Source of the DNA: Prorocentrum cordatum | Lineage: Eukaryota; Sar; Dinophyceae; Prorocentrales; Prorocentraceae | Length of the DNA: 64,000 nt | NCBI GenBank assembly: GCA_963575745.1 | Contig: CAUYUJ010015280.1 | Span: 279,094-343,093 of the forward strand | Reading direction: 5' to 3' | Notes under the pieces: generated by a model | What the model was told of the DNA's origin: nothing | The model's database searches: none | Seen by the model: only the letters and a program-made list of their open reading frames with translations | Part shown: positions 9,920 through 19,456 of the stretch, one piece after another | Layout: each line of letters begins with the position of its first letter | How positions within the stretch are numbered: position 1 is the stretch's first letter | Translations under genes and position numbers: made by a program

Positions 9920-10929
9920 ATGGGCGGCGCGCAGAGATGGGGCCCACGCTTCGAAACTCTCAGACCTCCCCGCTTCGAATGTCTCCTGAGTCGTCTCTCC
10001 TTCCCCCTGAAGGTGCCTCCACGGAAGCACCCGGCCACCTCTGCAAGGGCCCTCCCCGTTGCCAGACCCGCTGGTGCGCGCCGCCGACATCTCGGGGAAG
10101 CGAAGGCTGCACTTCGACATCCCTCGGCAGCCAGCAACTGCAAACTCCTCCACGACCCTTCCGGGGGGGCGGCGCGCGAATTATCCAGCTTTGGTGCCGC
10201 ACTGCCTTTTGGACGGGGGTCTCCGGAAGTCTCTGGTGATCTCTAGACGCCTAAAGAAGGTCAGAGGGGGCCGATGGTGCTTGGAAAGGTTTCGATCCTC
10301 GTGCTGGACTTTCGGTCCATCGATTCTTTTGGTCAAGGTAGTGAGGAACAAAAAATGCACAAACATATAGATTCTCGAAGTCCGCGCGGATTGTTTGGAT
10401 CGGCGCTGAACCTCCTTTCCTCGCGAACGAAGCGCGCCAGAGGCGGCGCCAGAGGCGCCGTAAGGGAGGCCCAGCGTGGATCCAAGGAATGCTTCTTGAT
10501 AGACGACGTGTTCAAGCACGCTGCGCCGTGCGCGCCGGGGAAGGGGGCCCAGCGCGGATCCAAGAAGTCCGCGCGGACCTTCGAAAAATAGCGCTTATCG
10601 ATTCTGGCCGATGCTTGAGGATCGATCCTCGCATCTCGAGCCTCCTGACCCCCTCCTCCCGGGAGGGCGCACGCTGGTGCGAGAGGCGGCCCGTGTGGCC
10701 CGTGCCGCGTCGTGGCCTGCGGACCCTCTTGTGGCCCCCCCGCCGGCTGAAGGGAAGGAACTCGGGCTCGAGCTAAACCGTGTGTTTCCGCCGGCGTTGT
10801 GTCATCGTTCTAGTCCCTCGTTCTGCCTTCGTTTCCGCCGCTGCTGCAACGCGACAGCAAAACGAAAACAGAGTCCACGAGATCGCCAAAACGCGGCTCA
10901 GCCTGCTCCCTGGAATCAGAGGACCATGA
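9920..10929. other. intron sequence; palindromic GGATCCAAG repeats at 10370-10590
   Basis: No exon recognised. CCCAGCGTGGATCCAAG (about 10470), CCCAGCGCGGATCCAAGAAG (about 10549) and a related word near 10380 alternate with TCCGCGCGGA palindromes; a further copy is at 17165-17195. The rest looks unique. Confidence 0.55.
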
Positions 10930-11177
10930 TTAAGTCGGGCCTGTCCCCCTACAAGGGAACTTCGACGAAAAAAAATGCACCACAAATAATAGAAAAAATC
11001 AAACAATAGTCCGGGGACGATGTTTGATCTTTTTGGTGCATTTGTGGGGTATGTTTGGGGTATGTTTGGGGAATTGTTGGGGTATTTGAATATGTTGTTT
11101 GACCTTTTGGGTGTATGTTTGGAGTATTTTTTATTGTTCGTCGAAACTCCCCCTGTAGGGGGACACGCCCGACCTAA
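10929..11177. mobile_element. 249-bp TIR element (GTCGGGC family) with 7-bp target duplication
   Basis: The left end TTAAGTCGGGCCTGTCCCCC then TACAAGGG pairs with the right end CCCCCTGTAGGGGGACACGC then CCGACCTAA. Both arms continue into TTCGACGAAAAA/TTATTGTTCGTCGAA, and the interior is AT-rich. GACCATG flanks it on both sides (10922-10928 and 11178-11184). A related unoccupied site at 11271-11320 (CTGGAATCAGAGGACCATGA then CCGAGATGATCGCCC) shows the flanks joined. No ORF; a non-autonomous DNA transposon is inferred. Confidence 0.8.
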
Positions 11178-11214
11178 GACCATGCCCGAGAGGATCGCCC
11201 CCAAGGGGGCGGCT

Positions 11215-11272
11215 CCACATCCTCCTCCTCCTCCTCCTCCTCCTCCTCCTCCTCCTCCTCCTCCTCCTCCCT
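11215..11272. repeat. (TCC)n microsatellite
   Basis: About 18 CCT units between two related copies of the CTGGAATCAGAGGACCATGA segment. Confidence 0.95.
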
Positions 11273-11528
11273 GGAATCAGAGGACCATGACCGAGATGAT
11301 CGCCCCCAAGGGGGCGGCGCCGCGAGAGGGAGGGGGGCCTCTGAGAAGCCGACGGGGCTTCGGAGAGTGCTCGGGGGGGGGGCTTCTTAGAAGACCCAAG
11401 AGGCCTCCAGGAAGGCTTCCTCGAAAAGGGAGGCTTCTGAGAATGCTGGGGGGGGGGGCTTCTGAAAATGCCGGGGGGGGGGGGCTTCTTAGAAGACCCA
11501 AGGAGGCTTCCAGGAAGGTTTCTTTGAA

Positions 11529-11690
11529 GGGGCCCCGAGACACACAAACAAAGACGCACACACATAACAGGATTCCCCTATGTTTTCCAGTATTTTCTTG
11601 GTTTCTGTCTTCCCCCCCCCTTCCCATAGTTCTCCCTATTTTCCTGGGAGTCGACGATTCATCGTGTCTGTGTGTTTTTTCCCGTCCTGA
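11529..11690 (+). repeat. dispersed 160-bp repeat, GGGCCCC-ACACAAATAA family, copy 2
   Basis: Same order of motifs as 1397-1560, with a C-run in GTCTTCCCCCCCC and the end TCGTGTCTGTGTG then TTTTTTCCCGTCCTGA. Confidence 0.75.
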
Positions 11691-11848
11691 TTCTTCGAAG
11701 TCGGGTGGGTTTCCGAGCAACCGCCATGGCCTCCTTAGAAGCCCCCCCTCCCTTTCGCGCCAACCCCCGTGGCGCCGCCACCGTGGCCCGCGGTCCCCCT
11801 CGTGGCTCCCTCCTCGACTCGAGGGAATGCAAAGGAGGAAGTGGAGGA

Positions 11849-11985
11849 GCCCTGGGACACAAATAACAGGATTCCCCATATTTTCTTATGTTTTCTTGGT
11901 TGTGTCTTCCCCCCCACTTCCCATATTTACCCATCTTTTCCTGAGAATGGGCGATTACTTGTGTCTGTGTGTTTTTTTCCTCCTG
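11849..11985 (+). repeat. dispersed 160-bp repeat, copy 3
   Basis: Shortened 5' end (CCCTGGGACACAAATAACAG); otherwise collinear with copies 1, 2 and 4. Confidence 0.75.
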
Positions 11986-12207
11986 AGGAAGGATCGGGCG
12001 TTGGCAGAACTGCGCTTCGTGGGGCCTGTTTTAGTGATGTGTAGTGGGGGGCGCCCCCCTGCCCCGTTCCACTAACTAGAATTGCCGTCGCCCGAAGAAA
12101 CACAAGCTGCGGCAGACCTGGTTCAGCGATTCTGGCCAATTCAGGGGCCCCGGTGAAGGGACCCAGTGAAACAGGGGTCCCCTTACCTGGGGTCCTGGCT
12201 ATACCCG

Positions 12208-12390
12208 CAAGGAGGAGGAGGAGGAGGAGGAGGAGGAGGAGGAGGAGGAGGAGGAGGAGGAGGAGGAGGAGGAGGAGGAGGAGGGAGGGAGGAGAGGGAG
12301 GAGGAGGATGAGGAGGAGGAGGAGGATGAGGAGGAGGAGGAGGAGGAGGAGGAGGAGGAGGAGGAGGAGAGGGAGGAGAGGGAGCGGCGG
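12208..12390. repeat. (GGA)n microsatellite, about 180 bp
   Basis: Purine-only GGA/GAGGAT tract. Polyserine, polyglutamate, polyproline and polyleucine open frames over it are repeat artefacts. Confidence 0.95.
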
Positions 12391-12534
12391 AGCGCCAGGG
12401 AAGCGAAAGCTCTGCCAGGAAGGGGCAGGCCGGCCGGCCTCGGGGGCCCGCGGCCGGGGGGCCCCCGCGGGTGCCTCGGAGGCCTCGGCAGGCGCGGGGG
12501 CCTCCGAGGGCCCCGGCAGGAGGCCCACGTCTGA

Positions 12535-12694
12535 GGGGGCCCCAGGACACAGAAATAAATACACACAGATAAGAAGAGTCCCCATCTTTTCCGACTTTTT
12601 CTGGGTTTCTGTCTTCCCCCCCACTGCCCACATTTTCCCCTATCTTCTGGGGGATCGAGGATTCATTTTGTCTGTGTGTTTTTCCTCTCCTGAA
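12535..12694 (+). repeat. dispersed 160-bp repeat, copy 4
   Basis: GGGGGCCCCAGGACACAGAA start, TTTTCTGGGTTTCTGTCTTC middle, TTTGTCTGTGTGTTTTTCCT end; the closest relative in length of copy 1. Confidence 0.8.
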
Positions 12695-12780
12695 CGTCAT
12701 CGGGACGTCGGCGGAGCCGCTGTGTCCGTGGCCCTGGCTCTGGTCGCTTCGGCGGTGGACATCATTCTGAGAAGTGCAAG

Positions 12781-12988
12781 GGCTAAGTCGGGCCTGTGCC
12801 CCTACAAGGGGGTTTTCGACGAAAAATGAAGAGCACCCCCAAAGTATTCAAAACACCGTCCAAAAATAGTCTGGGGACTATTTTTTGGGTATTGTTCGAC
12901 CTTTTGGGGGTATTTGGGGGGTGTTTTGGGGGTATTTTTCTATTTTTCGTCGAAAATCCCCCTGTAGGGGGGACAGGCCCGACATAAC
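12781..12988. mobile_element. TIR element, GTCGGGC family, second near-complete copy
   Basis: The left end CTAAGTCGGGCCTGTGCCCC then TACAAGGGGGTTTTCGACGA pairs with TTTTCGTCGAAAATCCCCCT then GTAGGGGGGACAGGCCCGAC. The arms are about 45 bp and the interior is AT-rich with GGGTATTTGGGG words. GCAAGG occurs on both sides and may be the target duplication. Confidence 0.75.
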
Positions 12989-13122
12989 GCAAGGACAGGC
13001 GTGAACCGCACCGGAGTGGAGAGACCCTCGACGGCAACGCCACGTGAGAAGACACGCGGTGGGCTCGGCTCGGGCTCGGCGCGGCACGCGGGCACGCCGC
13101 TGCTGCGCTCTGGAGAATCGGC

Positions 13123-13284
13123 GGTGGACAAACCTCCCTCGGGTAAACCTCCCCTTAGTGAAAACGGCCTGGGACCGAAACCGACGGACCTGGACCCGCA
13201 AAAGTGACGGCCGCGGCGCCCTCTCGCGAACCGAAAACGGCCAATTCACTAATCGACGTGTCAGGGTAGGAGGTCTATCCACCC
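13123..13284. mobile_element. 162-bp MITE, GGTGGACA TIR, subfamily B copy 1
   Basis: Starts GGTGGACAAACCTCCCTC, ends GTAGGAGGTCTATCCACC, so it has inverted ends of about 15 bp. The interior GAAAACGGCCTGGGACCGAA is shared with the copy at 55537-55699, and more distantly with subfamily A (15571-15736, 56014-56180, 56392-56558). Confidence 0.75.
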
Positions 13285-13436
13285 CCGGTCACTTTGAATG
13301 GAAGACAGAAGATCCACCCCGATAGTCACCACCCCGACACGCGAAGCCGTTTAGCAAACGCGCCCATAGAAGGAAACAAAAAGGGCAGGGCTGCTGAGTA
13401 AAGGCCCGCGGCTGGATCTTTGAATGGGACGCACCA

Positions 13437-13501
13437 AGACATACTACTACCATATGTTCCCTTTGGAGGCGCGCGTCCGACCCGAACATATAGTATGTCC
13501 A
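13437..13501. repeat. inverted repeat GACATACTA / TAGTATGTC
   Basis: GACATACTACTACCATATGT then TC faces GAACATATAGTATGTC. It lies immediately outside the long foldback element. Confidence 0.65.
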
Positions 13502-13849
13502 TCTTGTAGTCGGAGGTTGGGGGGTGAGATCGCAGTGAAACGGAGACCCCCCACCGGGAAATCGGTTTCGGTTTCGTGTTCGTGTCGTGCGTGCGGGCGA
13601 GGCGAAGCTGCGCGTGATCCTCCTGTAGCTAGGCCGATAAATAGGAGCGAAAGTTCGTTCCCCGTCCGCCGGTGGCCTGGAGGTGTCCCAGTTGGGCCGG
13701 GCGGTGTCCCGGGTGTCCCGGTGTCAGTAGGAGCGAAAGTCCGTTTCCCGTCAGCTGGTGGCCGGGAGCTGTCCCAGTTGGGCCGGGCGGTGTCCCAAGT
13801 GTCCCGGGTGTCCTGGGCGTCCCGGCGCTAACGCATGTCGGCGCCTGCG

Positions 13850-14260
13850 GCGGGCTGTCTTATCAAATCCAGCTTATATTTTCCAATCCATCTTGTCCAA
13901 TCCAATCCATCTTATCTTATCCAACCCATCTTGTCCCATAGTATCTCTTCCCACCCAATCCAATCCACCCAACCCAACCCATCAATTCACGTGTTTCTGC
14001 GACTGCGGTGGGCCAGTGCAATCCATCTTATCATATCAAATTCATTTCTTCCTATCCAACCCATCTTACCTTATCCAATCCATCATATCCCATCCAATCC
14101 AATCCACCCAACCCAATCCATCAATTCATTTATGTCGGCGCCTGCGGCGGGCTTTCTTATCCAATCCAGCTCATCTTATCCAATCCATGGTTGTGCCGAT
14201 GGTTGTCCTGTGGTTGTCCGACAACAAATCGTTTTTCGGCGCCTGCGGCGGGTTTTCTCA
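13850..14260. repeat. CCAATCCATCTTATC degenerate array with CGGCGCCTGCGGCGGG inserts
   Basis: Short words TATCCAATCCA, TCTTATC and CCCAACCCATCAATTCA repeat irregularly. The 16-mer CGGCGCCTGCGGCGGG occurs three times (about 13839, 14138 and 14239), each followed by TTCTTATC-like sequence. Confidence 0.8.
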
Positions 14261-14384
14261 TTTTGCTTTTGAGGTCGCTATTGAGATCGACAGTGAGGTT
14301 CACCGACAGGTCGGTCGACGGATAGGTAGATAGTGGGATCTCATTGTCATCGCGATCATCATTGTGGTGGAGGTGGAGGGACGA

Positions 14385-14440
14385 GAGAGGGCGAGAGAGA
14401 GAGAGAGACAGAGAGAAAGAGAGAGAGAAAGAGAGAGATG
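14385..14440. repeat. (GA)n microsatellite
   Basis: GAGAGAGA with AAAGA interruptions inside the foldback element. Confidence 0.9.
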
Positions 14441-14814
14441 AGATCAAGGTGACAGGCTGGAGGTCAGTCAGGGTGGGCATTTGATCTCAATCCCCCCAAC
14501 CTCCTTATCGCCCGCATGGCGGTCGTATAGGTATATCGTTTCTCGAGCGGTGTGGCCAGAAAGCGCCCGCCACAACGCAAATACTGCAATATTTCTGGGT
14601 GCGCACATCGCTCCCGGGGGGCGACGCACAGATAGTATAAGTACCTATACGACCACACTGCTGGTGATAAAGAGGTTGGGGGGCAGCAGTGGGCAACAGT
14701 GGTGACTGTTGTATTGACGATGCTTGTGGTGCGCAGTCTACTGAGTACTGTGATTGTGATCGTGAGCGTGATGTGATGTGGCGATGTTGACGAAGCGCAC
14801 TCGACAATGTGCCT

Positions 14815-15095
14815 TTAGATTTGCATGTGGATTTGCATATAGATGTGCATGACGATTTGCTTTTCGATCTGCATCTCGATTTACATGTCGACGTATCGAT
14901 GTGCACGTCGATTTGCTTTTCGATCTGCATCTTGATTTGCATGCCGACTTGCATTGGAAAGCTCGCCGCAGGGCCGATGTTTATAAATACGCAACCCACG
15001 GCGCCTTACGATTTGCATTTGGATGTGCATGTCGATTTGCATTTCGATGTGCTTTTCGGTTTGCATGTCGGTTTGCATGTATAATTGCATTGGAT
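14815..15095. repeat. 12-bp tandem repeat, GATTTGCATGTC
   Basis: Consecutive 12-mers such as GATTTGCATGTG, GATGTGCATGAC, GATTTGCTTTTC and GATCTGCATCTC run at 14815-14965, then again at 15008-15095 after GGAAAGCTCGCCGCAGGG. Both strands stay open (DLHVDLHIDV-type peptide) because the unit is a multiple of 3. Confidence 0.85.
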
Positions 15096-15104
15096 AGCTC
15101 GCCG

Positions 15105-15395
15105 CAGCCACGGCGGGACACCGGCGGGACACAAGCGGGACACCGCGGGCCACCGTTTGACGGGAGGAGCATCATTTGGTCCGGCCGCGGCCCAGCCACA
15201 GGAGGATTTCGGGACACCAGCGGGACACCGGCGAGACACCGCGGGCCACCAGCCGCCGGAGGAGAATCATTTGATCTGGCCGCGGCCCAGCCACAGGAGG
15301 ATTTCGGGACACCAGCGGGACACCGGCGGTACACCGCGGGCCACTGGCCGCCGGAGGAGAAGCATTTTATCCGGCCGCGGCCCAGCCACATAACG
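15105..15395. repeat. about 97-bp tandem repeat, three copies
   Basis: The unit contains CGGGACACCAGCGGGACACC, GCGGGCCACC, GCCGGAGGAG and CCGGCCGCGGCCCAGCCAC. Copies end near 15199, 15297 and 15391. Confidence 0.85.
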
Positions 15396-15570
15396 ATTTC
15401 CTCTCGCCCGCCCACTCAGCTTCGCCTCGCCCGCACGCACACACGCACGGCACGCACGACACGAACCCGAAACCGAAATCGATTCCCCGGTAGAGGGGGG
15501 TCTCCGTTTCACGTCGGACTCACCCCCCAACCTCCGATGTTGAGGTGACGTCGATTGAAGGGAATGATCG

Positions 15571-15736
15571 GGGATGGACAGACCCCCCTTTAGTAAAACG
15601 TGGTTTAGTGAAAACGACCTGAGGCCCAAACCTGGCGGGCGCCAGCCTGGAAAATAGCGGCCTCGGCGCCCTCTCGAGAACCGAAAACAGACAATTCACT
15701 AATCGACGTGTCACTGTTGGGGGTTCTGTCCACCCC
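15571..15736. mobile_element. 166-bp MITE, GGTGGACA TIR, subfamily A copy 1
   Basis: Begins GGGATGGACAGACCCCCCTT and ends GTTGGGGGTTCTGTCCACCC. Internal words TAGTAAAACGTGGTTTAGTG, GAAAACGACCTGAGGCCCAA and TTCACTAATCGACGTGTCAC are shared with 56014-56180 and 56392-56558. Confidence 0.8.
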
Positions 15737-16034
15737 CGAAATGAGAACGAGGACCATGACCAAGACTGACCGCGTAGTGGTCACCGTCAACTCGTGGACT
15801 GTCCTGGCGGATCGGCGACGGCCCGCATGGGCCGTGGCCAAGGCCGGCGTCGACGAGATCTCGCGACTTCGTGGTCATGGTCACGTTGTTTCTTCCTCCG
15901 GTCGACTGCGTGATCTCTTTCACGGCGTCGGCCCAGGGCCCCTTTGCCCCTCGCCCAATGCAAGGCGTCGGATCTCCATCCTTCCATCTCTCGATTTGAT
16001 TTTCCCCCCCCTCTCTCTTTAGATCTATCACGTT

Positions 16035-16148
16035 CGTTGTGTAACTCTCCCTCTCTCTCTCTCGCTCTCCCTCCCTCTCTCTCTCGCTCTCTCTCTCTCT
16101 CTCTTTCTCTCTTTCTCACTCCTTCTCTCTTTTCTCTGCCTCTCTCTG
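16035..16148. repeat. (CT)n microsatellite
   Basis: Pyrimidine tract of CTCT and CCCT units; a shorter one lies at 16620-16645. Confidence 0.9.
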
Positions 16149-16273
16149 TACATGTCGACGTGTCTACTTATATACACAGGGAGATATGTAATACGTGGTC
16201 TTCCCAGTACCCGGGAGTAGGGAGAAGTTCGGCCTCCACGCGCGGAGGCCCGAATTCATCGGGATCCTGATAG

Positions 16274-16477
16274 CATGCGGACGCACTGGTACTGAGCGTG
16301 GGGGATGCTCGCCATCGCTTGGACGTCCATTCCCTGTGCTTTTTTCGGTTTCGTGCGTGTTTTTTTCGCCAGATGGTCGAGGATGCTCCTCGATGGTCCT
16401 CGCCGAAGGAAAAATGCTCACGTCCGAGCGATGCCAAGGATAACATGCGGACGCACTGGTACCGAGCGTGGGAGATG
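16274..16477. mobile_element. CATCGCTCGGACGT MITE copy 2 inside a 34-bp direct repeat
   Basis: The element 16313-16433 starts CATCGCTTGGACGTCCATTC and ends ACGTCCGAGCGATG, a 14-bp inverted match with one mismatch. CATGCGGACGCACTGGTA plus GAGCGTGGG-GATG occurs on both sides (16274-16307 and 16444-16477), far longer than a normal target duplication, so the flank was duplicated as a block. Confidence 0.75.
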
Positions 16478-16969
16478 TTGAACACACGCTAGGTCACGGC
16501 CCTGGCTCCTGCCGCGGTCCCCGCTGCCCTGGCTGGCCGCTCCGGCCCGCTTACCGCGGAACTCTTCCACGTCTGAGCGCTCTCCCCTTCCACCCTTCGC
16601 GCGGCCGCCCTCGTCTTCGCCTCTTTCTCTCTCTCTCTCTCTCTGTTGTACGCCAGACAATTTGCCTATCGGTTGCCCCGATTAGCCGTTAGCCCCAGGC
16701 TGGTGCGGATTGCCTCCGCCTCGCCGCTGACGAACAAAGTTTAACACACGCTCGTAGACTAAGCAAATCATCTCTCGCGCGCGCAAGCCATGTATTAACA
16801 CCATCACTGTACATAACCGAGATGGGTCTTTAGAATCCCCCGACGGTGCAAACAAATTATTGCTTCGACGCCCTCATGGACGGACATGGGGCCCCACCAA
16901 TAAAGGAACCATCTTGTTCATCCACGGCAACCGCCGCGAAACAACAACGACGACATCAACGAAGGAGGA

Positions 16970-17160
16970 GGAGGAGCAGCAGCAGCAGGAGGAGCAGCAG
17001 GAAGAGGGACGATACCCCTGTCCACCGCCTGCCGAGGTCCAGCAGTATCGCTTTCCTAGGCGGTGGCCATGGAGAAATTCCCGCCCCGCATAGGCGGCCA
17101 CATGCGAACCCTACCCCCCCCCCCACGATTTCTAACGGCGGGGTGAGGGTTCACTCCGCT
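16970..17160. repeat. GAG/CAG microsatellite and solo arm of the 906-1050 foldback
   Basis: GGAGGAGGAGCAGCAGCAGC at 16965-17005, then GGCCACATGCGAACCCTACC and CCACGATTTCTAACGG with GGTGAGGGTTCACTC at 17097-17160, matching the left arm of 906-1050. Confidence 0.7.
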
Positions 17161-17514
17161 CGGGGCCCAGCGCGGATCCAAGAAATCCGAGCGGAGCGCC
17201 AAAAGTTTATGTATATGGCGGTTGTTTCTCCTTCGAGAACTGCCCCCCCCAGGCTCTTCTTTTGTCGTCTTCTTCTCCTCGTTTATTCTTCTTTTGAAAT
17301 TCGCCGGCCCAACGGGCCAGGGCGTGCTAAGATCTCCGGTAACTGGTTAACAGTATTAACAGTATTTCTAGTTCGCGCGCGCGGGGCGGCCCCTGGGGGT
17401 CCCCCGGCGAAAGTACCCCGACCAACGCCCGACCGCCGCCCGACCGCCGCCCGACCGCCGCCCGACCACCGCCCGACCAAGTCTACTCAGAGATGGTTTT
17501 CCTTCTGGGTGCGG

Positions 17515-18110
17515 CCTCTCAGGCTCCCCAGAGCGCGCTCAGAGTGCCCCAAGAGGCCCCCAAGACTGCCCAAGAGGCCCCCGAGACGCCCAAAGAGCGC
17601 TCGAAGACGCCGAAGATGACCCCAAGACGGCCCAAAAGGCCCCCAAGACAGCCCAAGAGGCCTCCAAGACGCCCCAAGAGCCTTCCAAGAGGCCTCCGAA
17701 GAGAGCCCCAAGAGGCCAAAATCGTTGATTTTCATTGGTTTTTTCATGTTTTTTGTGTTCTGGCTTTTTCGGCTTCCGGACGCTCCAAGACGGCCCAAGA
17801 GGCCCCCAAGACCGCTCCAAGACGGCCCACGAGGCTCCCAAGACGGCCCCGGAACGGCCCAGGAGGGCCCCCAAGACGGCCCAAGTGCCGCCCAAGACGG
17901 ACCAAGAGGCCCCAAGACGGGCCCAAGAGGGGCTCAAGAGGGGAACCGAGAACTGAAAAATCGAGCCCTCCGCCCCAGAAGGCGCCCAGGAGGCCCCAAA
18001 AAGGCCCCAAGAGGCCCCCAAGAGGCCCCCAAGACGCCCCAAGAGGCGCCCAAGAGGCCCAAAAGAGGCCCCAAGAGGCCCAAAAGAGGCCCCCAAAACT
18101 CGGCTAGCCC
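17515..18110. repeat. AAGAGGCCCCCAAGACGGCCC degenerate tandem repeat
   Basis: The words CCCAAGAGGCC, CCCCAAGACG and GCCCAAGACGG repeat irregularly on a period of about 12-15 bp, interrupted by AT-rich TGATTTTCATTGGTTTTTTC at 17725. A related CAAGATGGCC array is at 59685-60065. The RPKRPPR open frames are repeat translations. Confidence 0.8.
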
Positions 18111-18189
18111 ACAACGGTGCGACAATATGGGCCGGCGGAATGAGCGAAGCGATTAAATCATCGTATTATTTGTCATTATGTGTGTTCTT

Positions 18190-18222
18190 CTCCTGCTTTT
18201 CTTCTTCTTCTTCTTCTTCTTC

Positions 18223-18256
<34 letters not shown>

Positions 18257-18292
18257 TATTATTATTATGCTTATTATTATGTGTTGTTATTT
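18190..18292. repeat. (TTC)n-(TTA)n compound microsatellite
   Basis: TTCTTCTTC changes to TATTATTATT, about 100 bp, in the intron just downstream of NAA35-like exon D. Confidence 0.95.
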
Positions 18293-18331
18293 TTGTTTCT
18301 TCTCCCCCCGCCCCCCGGGACGATCGCCGAC

Positions 18332-18431
18332 GTCCTGGTCGAGGGTCCACGCCTCGTTCTGCAAGTAGTTAAAGTCCGCGAAAACGTGCGCCAGGCGGCG
18401 GAACCGCCGCGCCGGGTTCGCGTGCGCCAGC
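18332..18431 (-). CDS. NAA35: NAA35/Mak10-like exon D (partial gene)
   Basis: Encodes LAHANPARRFRRLAHVFADF then NYLQNEAWTLDQD. The pattern N-AR----L-H----F--LQ-EA---D matches the NAA35 segment that in animals carries the NRARQR motif, just before the GFEL-LY region encoded here by exon A. The acceptor GGTGAGAG|GCTGG joins exon C (CTGCTGAG) in frame as LLRLAHAN. The donor is either CAG|GA or GAC|GT; both keep the frame to exon A. The exon is 97-100 bp, open, and sits between two introns of 4.7 and 8.4 kb. Confidence 0.78.
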
Positions 18432-18479
18432 CTCTCACCGGGCGTGGAAGGGGGGGGGCGGCAGGGCACACTATCACCA

Positions 18480-18552
18480 GAGCACCTCTTCCTCCTCCTC
18501 CTTTCCTTCCTCCTCCTCCTCCTCCGCCTCCTCCTCTCTGTTTCGCATCTTG
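18480..18552. repeat. CTCCTC pyrimidine tract
   Basis: CCTCCTCCTCCTTTCC microsatellite-like sequence. Confidence 0.85.
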
Positions 18553-18668
18553 ACTATGTCGTCTTTCCTCCCTCCCCATCCTCCTTTCGCCCTCCCCACC
18601 GCCTCCCTCCCGTGTCCCACCTTGGGGGCGGAACGTCAGAAGGGAACTGGCTCAGCTGGGGCCGTAGA

Positions 18669-18830
18669 GCTCGAATCGGCGAGACATGTCCGACAAAACG
18701 GCCTTGGACCCCCGATAGCGAATCCGCACGCTCCTAGGCGGGGTAGGCAACCAGGCCCCTATCAGCGATGAGTGGGCCAGTCGGGGTCGATGTGATGCAT
18801 CCCCTCCGCGAGCCTACCCCCCCCCCCGCG
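18669..18830. repeat. GAATCGGCGA dispersed repeat, copy 2
   Basis: GAATCGGCGAGACATGTCCG, ATCCGCACGCTCCTAGGCGG, GGCCCCTATCAGCGATGAGT and CGGGGTCGATGTGATGCATC mark it as a member of the five-copy family. Confidence 0.7.
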
Positions 18831-19004
18831 TCGACTGGCTTTCGGATCCTTAGTCAGATCTCTGGCTGCCCTTCGAGACGACCCCACTCACCCCCGAAAC
18901 GCCCTCGGCGAGAAGCAGCCGTTTGGACGCACCCCGTGGCTGGAAAGCAGCCGGAAGCACCGAGAACGTTTGGAAACCTGGAATGACGAGCCATACATTT
19001 CGAA

Positions 19005-19155
19005 CCTCCTCCTCCTGCTCCTCCTCTTCTTCCTCCTCCTCCCCCTGTCCCTCCTCCACCTCCTCCTTTTCCCCCTCCTCTTAGCCTGACCAATCTTCCT
19101 CTCCTCCTCCTGCACATCCTCCTCTTCCTCCCCCTCTTTCTGCTCCTCCCCCGCT
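19005..19155. repeat. CTC/CCT pyrimidine microsatellite
   Basis: Irregular CTCCTCCTCTTCC tract flanking the dead LINE on its 3' side. Confidence 0.85.
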
Positions 19156-19456
19156 GCTGCCGCGAACCGTCGGTCTGTCGCGCGATTTCCGTGCTGCGGG
19201 GCTCAGGCTGCCCCGTCAAATGCCTATCCCTCGCGTCTGATGTCGAGCTTGCGTGTTGCACGCCATGTGGCGCCATATGTTCGGATCGTCTCGTCACTCT
19301 CGCCAAGCCTTGCTCTGCTCGGCATGCGAAGTGCACTGAGAGGATTCGGACTCGCCTCCACATGGGGTAGTATATGCATGCCAGCAGGAAGGAGCTGCTC
19401 GATGTGCGCTCGATTAATCGGCTTGGCGTTCCCTTCGAATTGCCCGTCGGGTGCTC

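Larger units (their letters stand above)
13507..15536. mobile_element. 2-kb foldback element with about 110-bp terminal inverted repeats
   Basis: The left end (13507-13613) starts TCGGAGGTTGGGGGGTGAG and runs through GTGAAACGGAGACCCCC, GGTTTCGGTTTCG and GCGGGCGAGGCGAAGCTG. The reverse complement of 15417-15536 has the same series with a few substitutions and one 14-bp expansion. The interior is made of tandem and low-complexity repeats and has no recognisable transposase. A clear target duplication was not found. Confidence 0.75.

Noticed and set aside
12166-12829. Poly-Glu, poly-Gly and poly-Ser proteins
   Set aside because: GGA microsatellite translations.
14815-15095. ATTTGCAT octamer sites as regulatory elements
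   Set aside because: They arise from a 12-bp tandem repeat; no gene nearby to regulate and octamer factors are not expected here.
15105-15395. CRISPR-like array
   Set aside because: Three head-to-tail copies without unique spacers of constant size and no cas genes; it is a tandem repeat.
17493-18107. Arg/Pro/Lys repeat protein (histone H1-like look)
   Set aside because: Degenerate CCCAAGAGGCC repeat; frames on the other strand are equally long (Gly/Leu/Ser-rich) and units are irregular.
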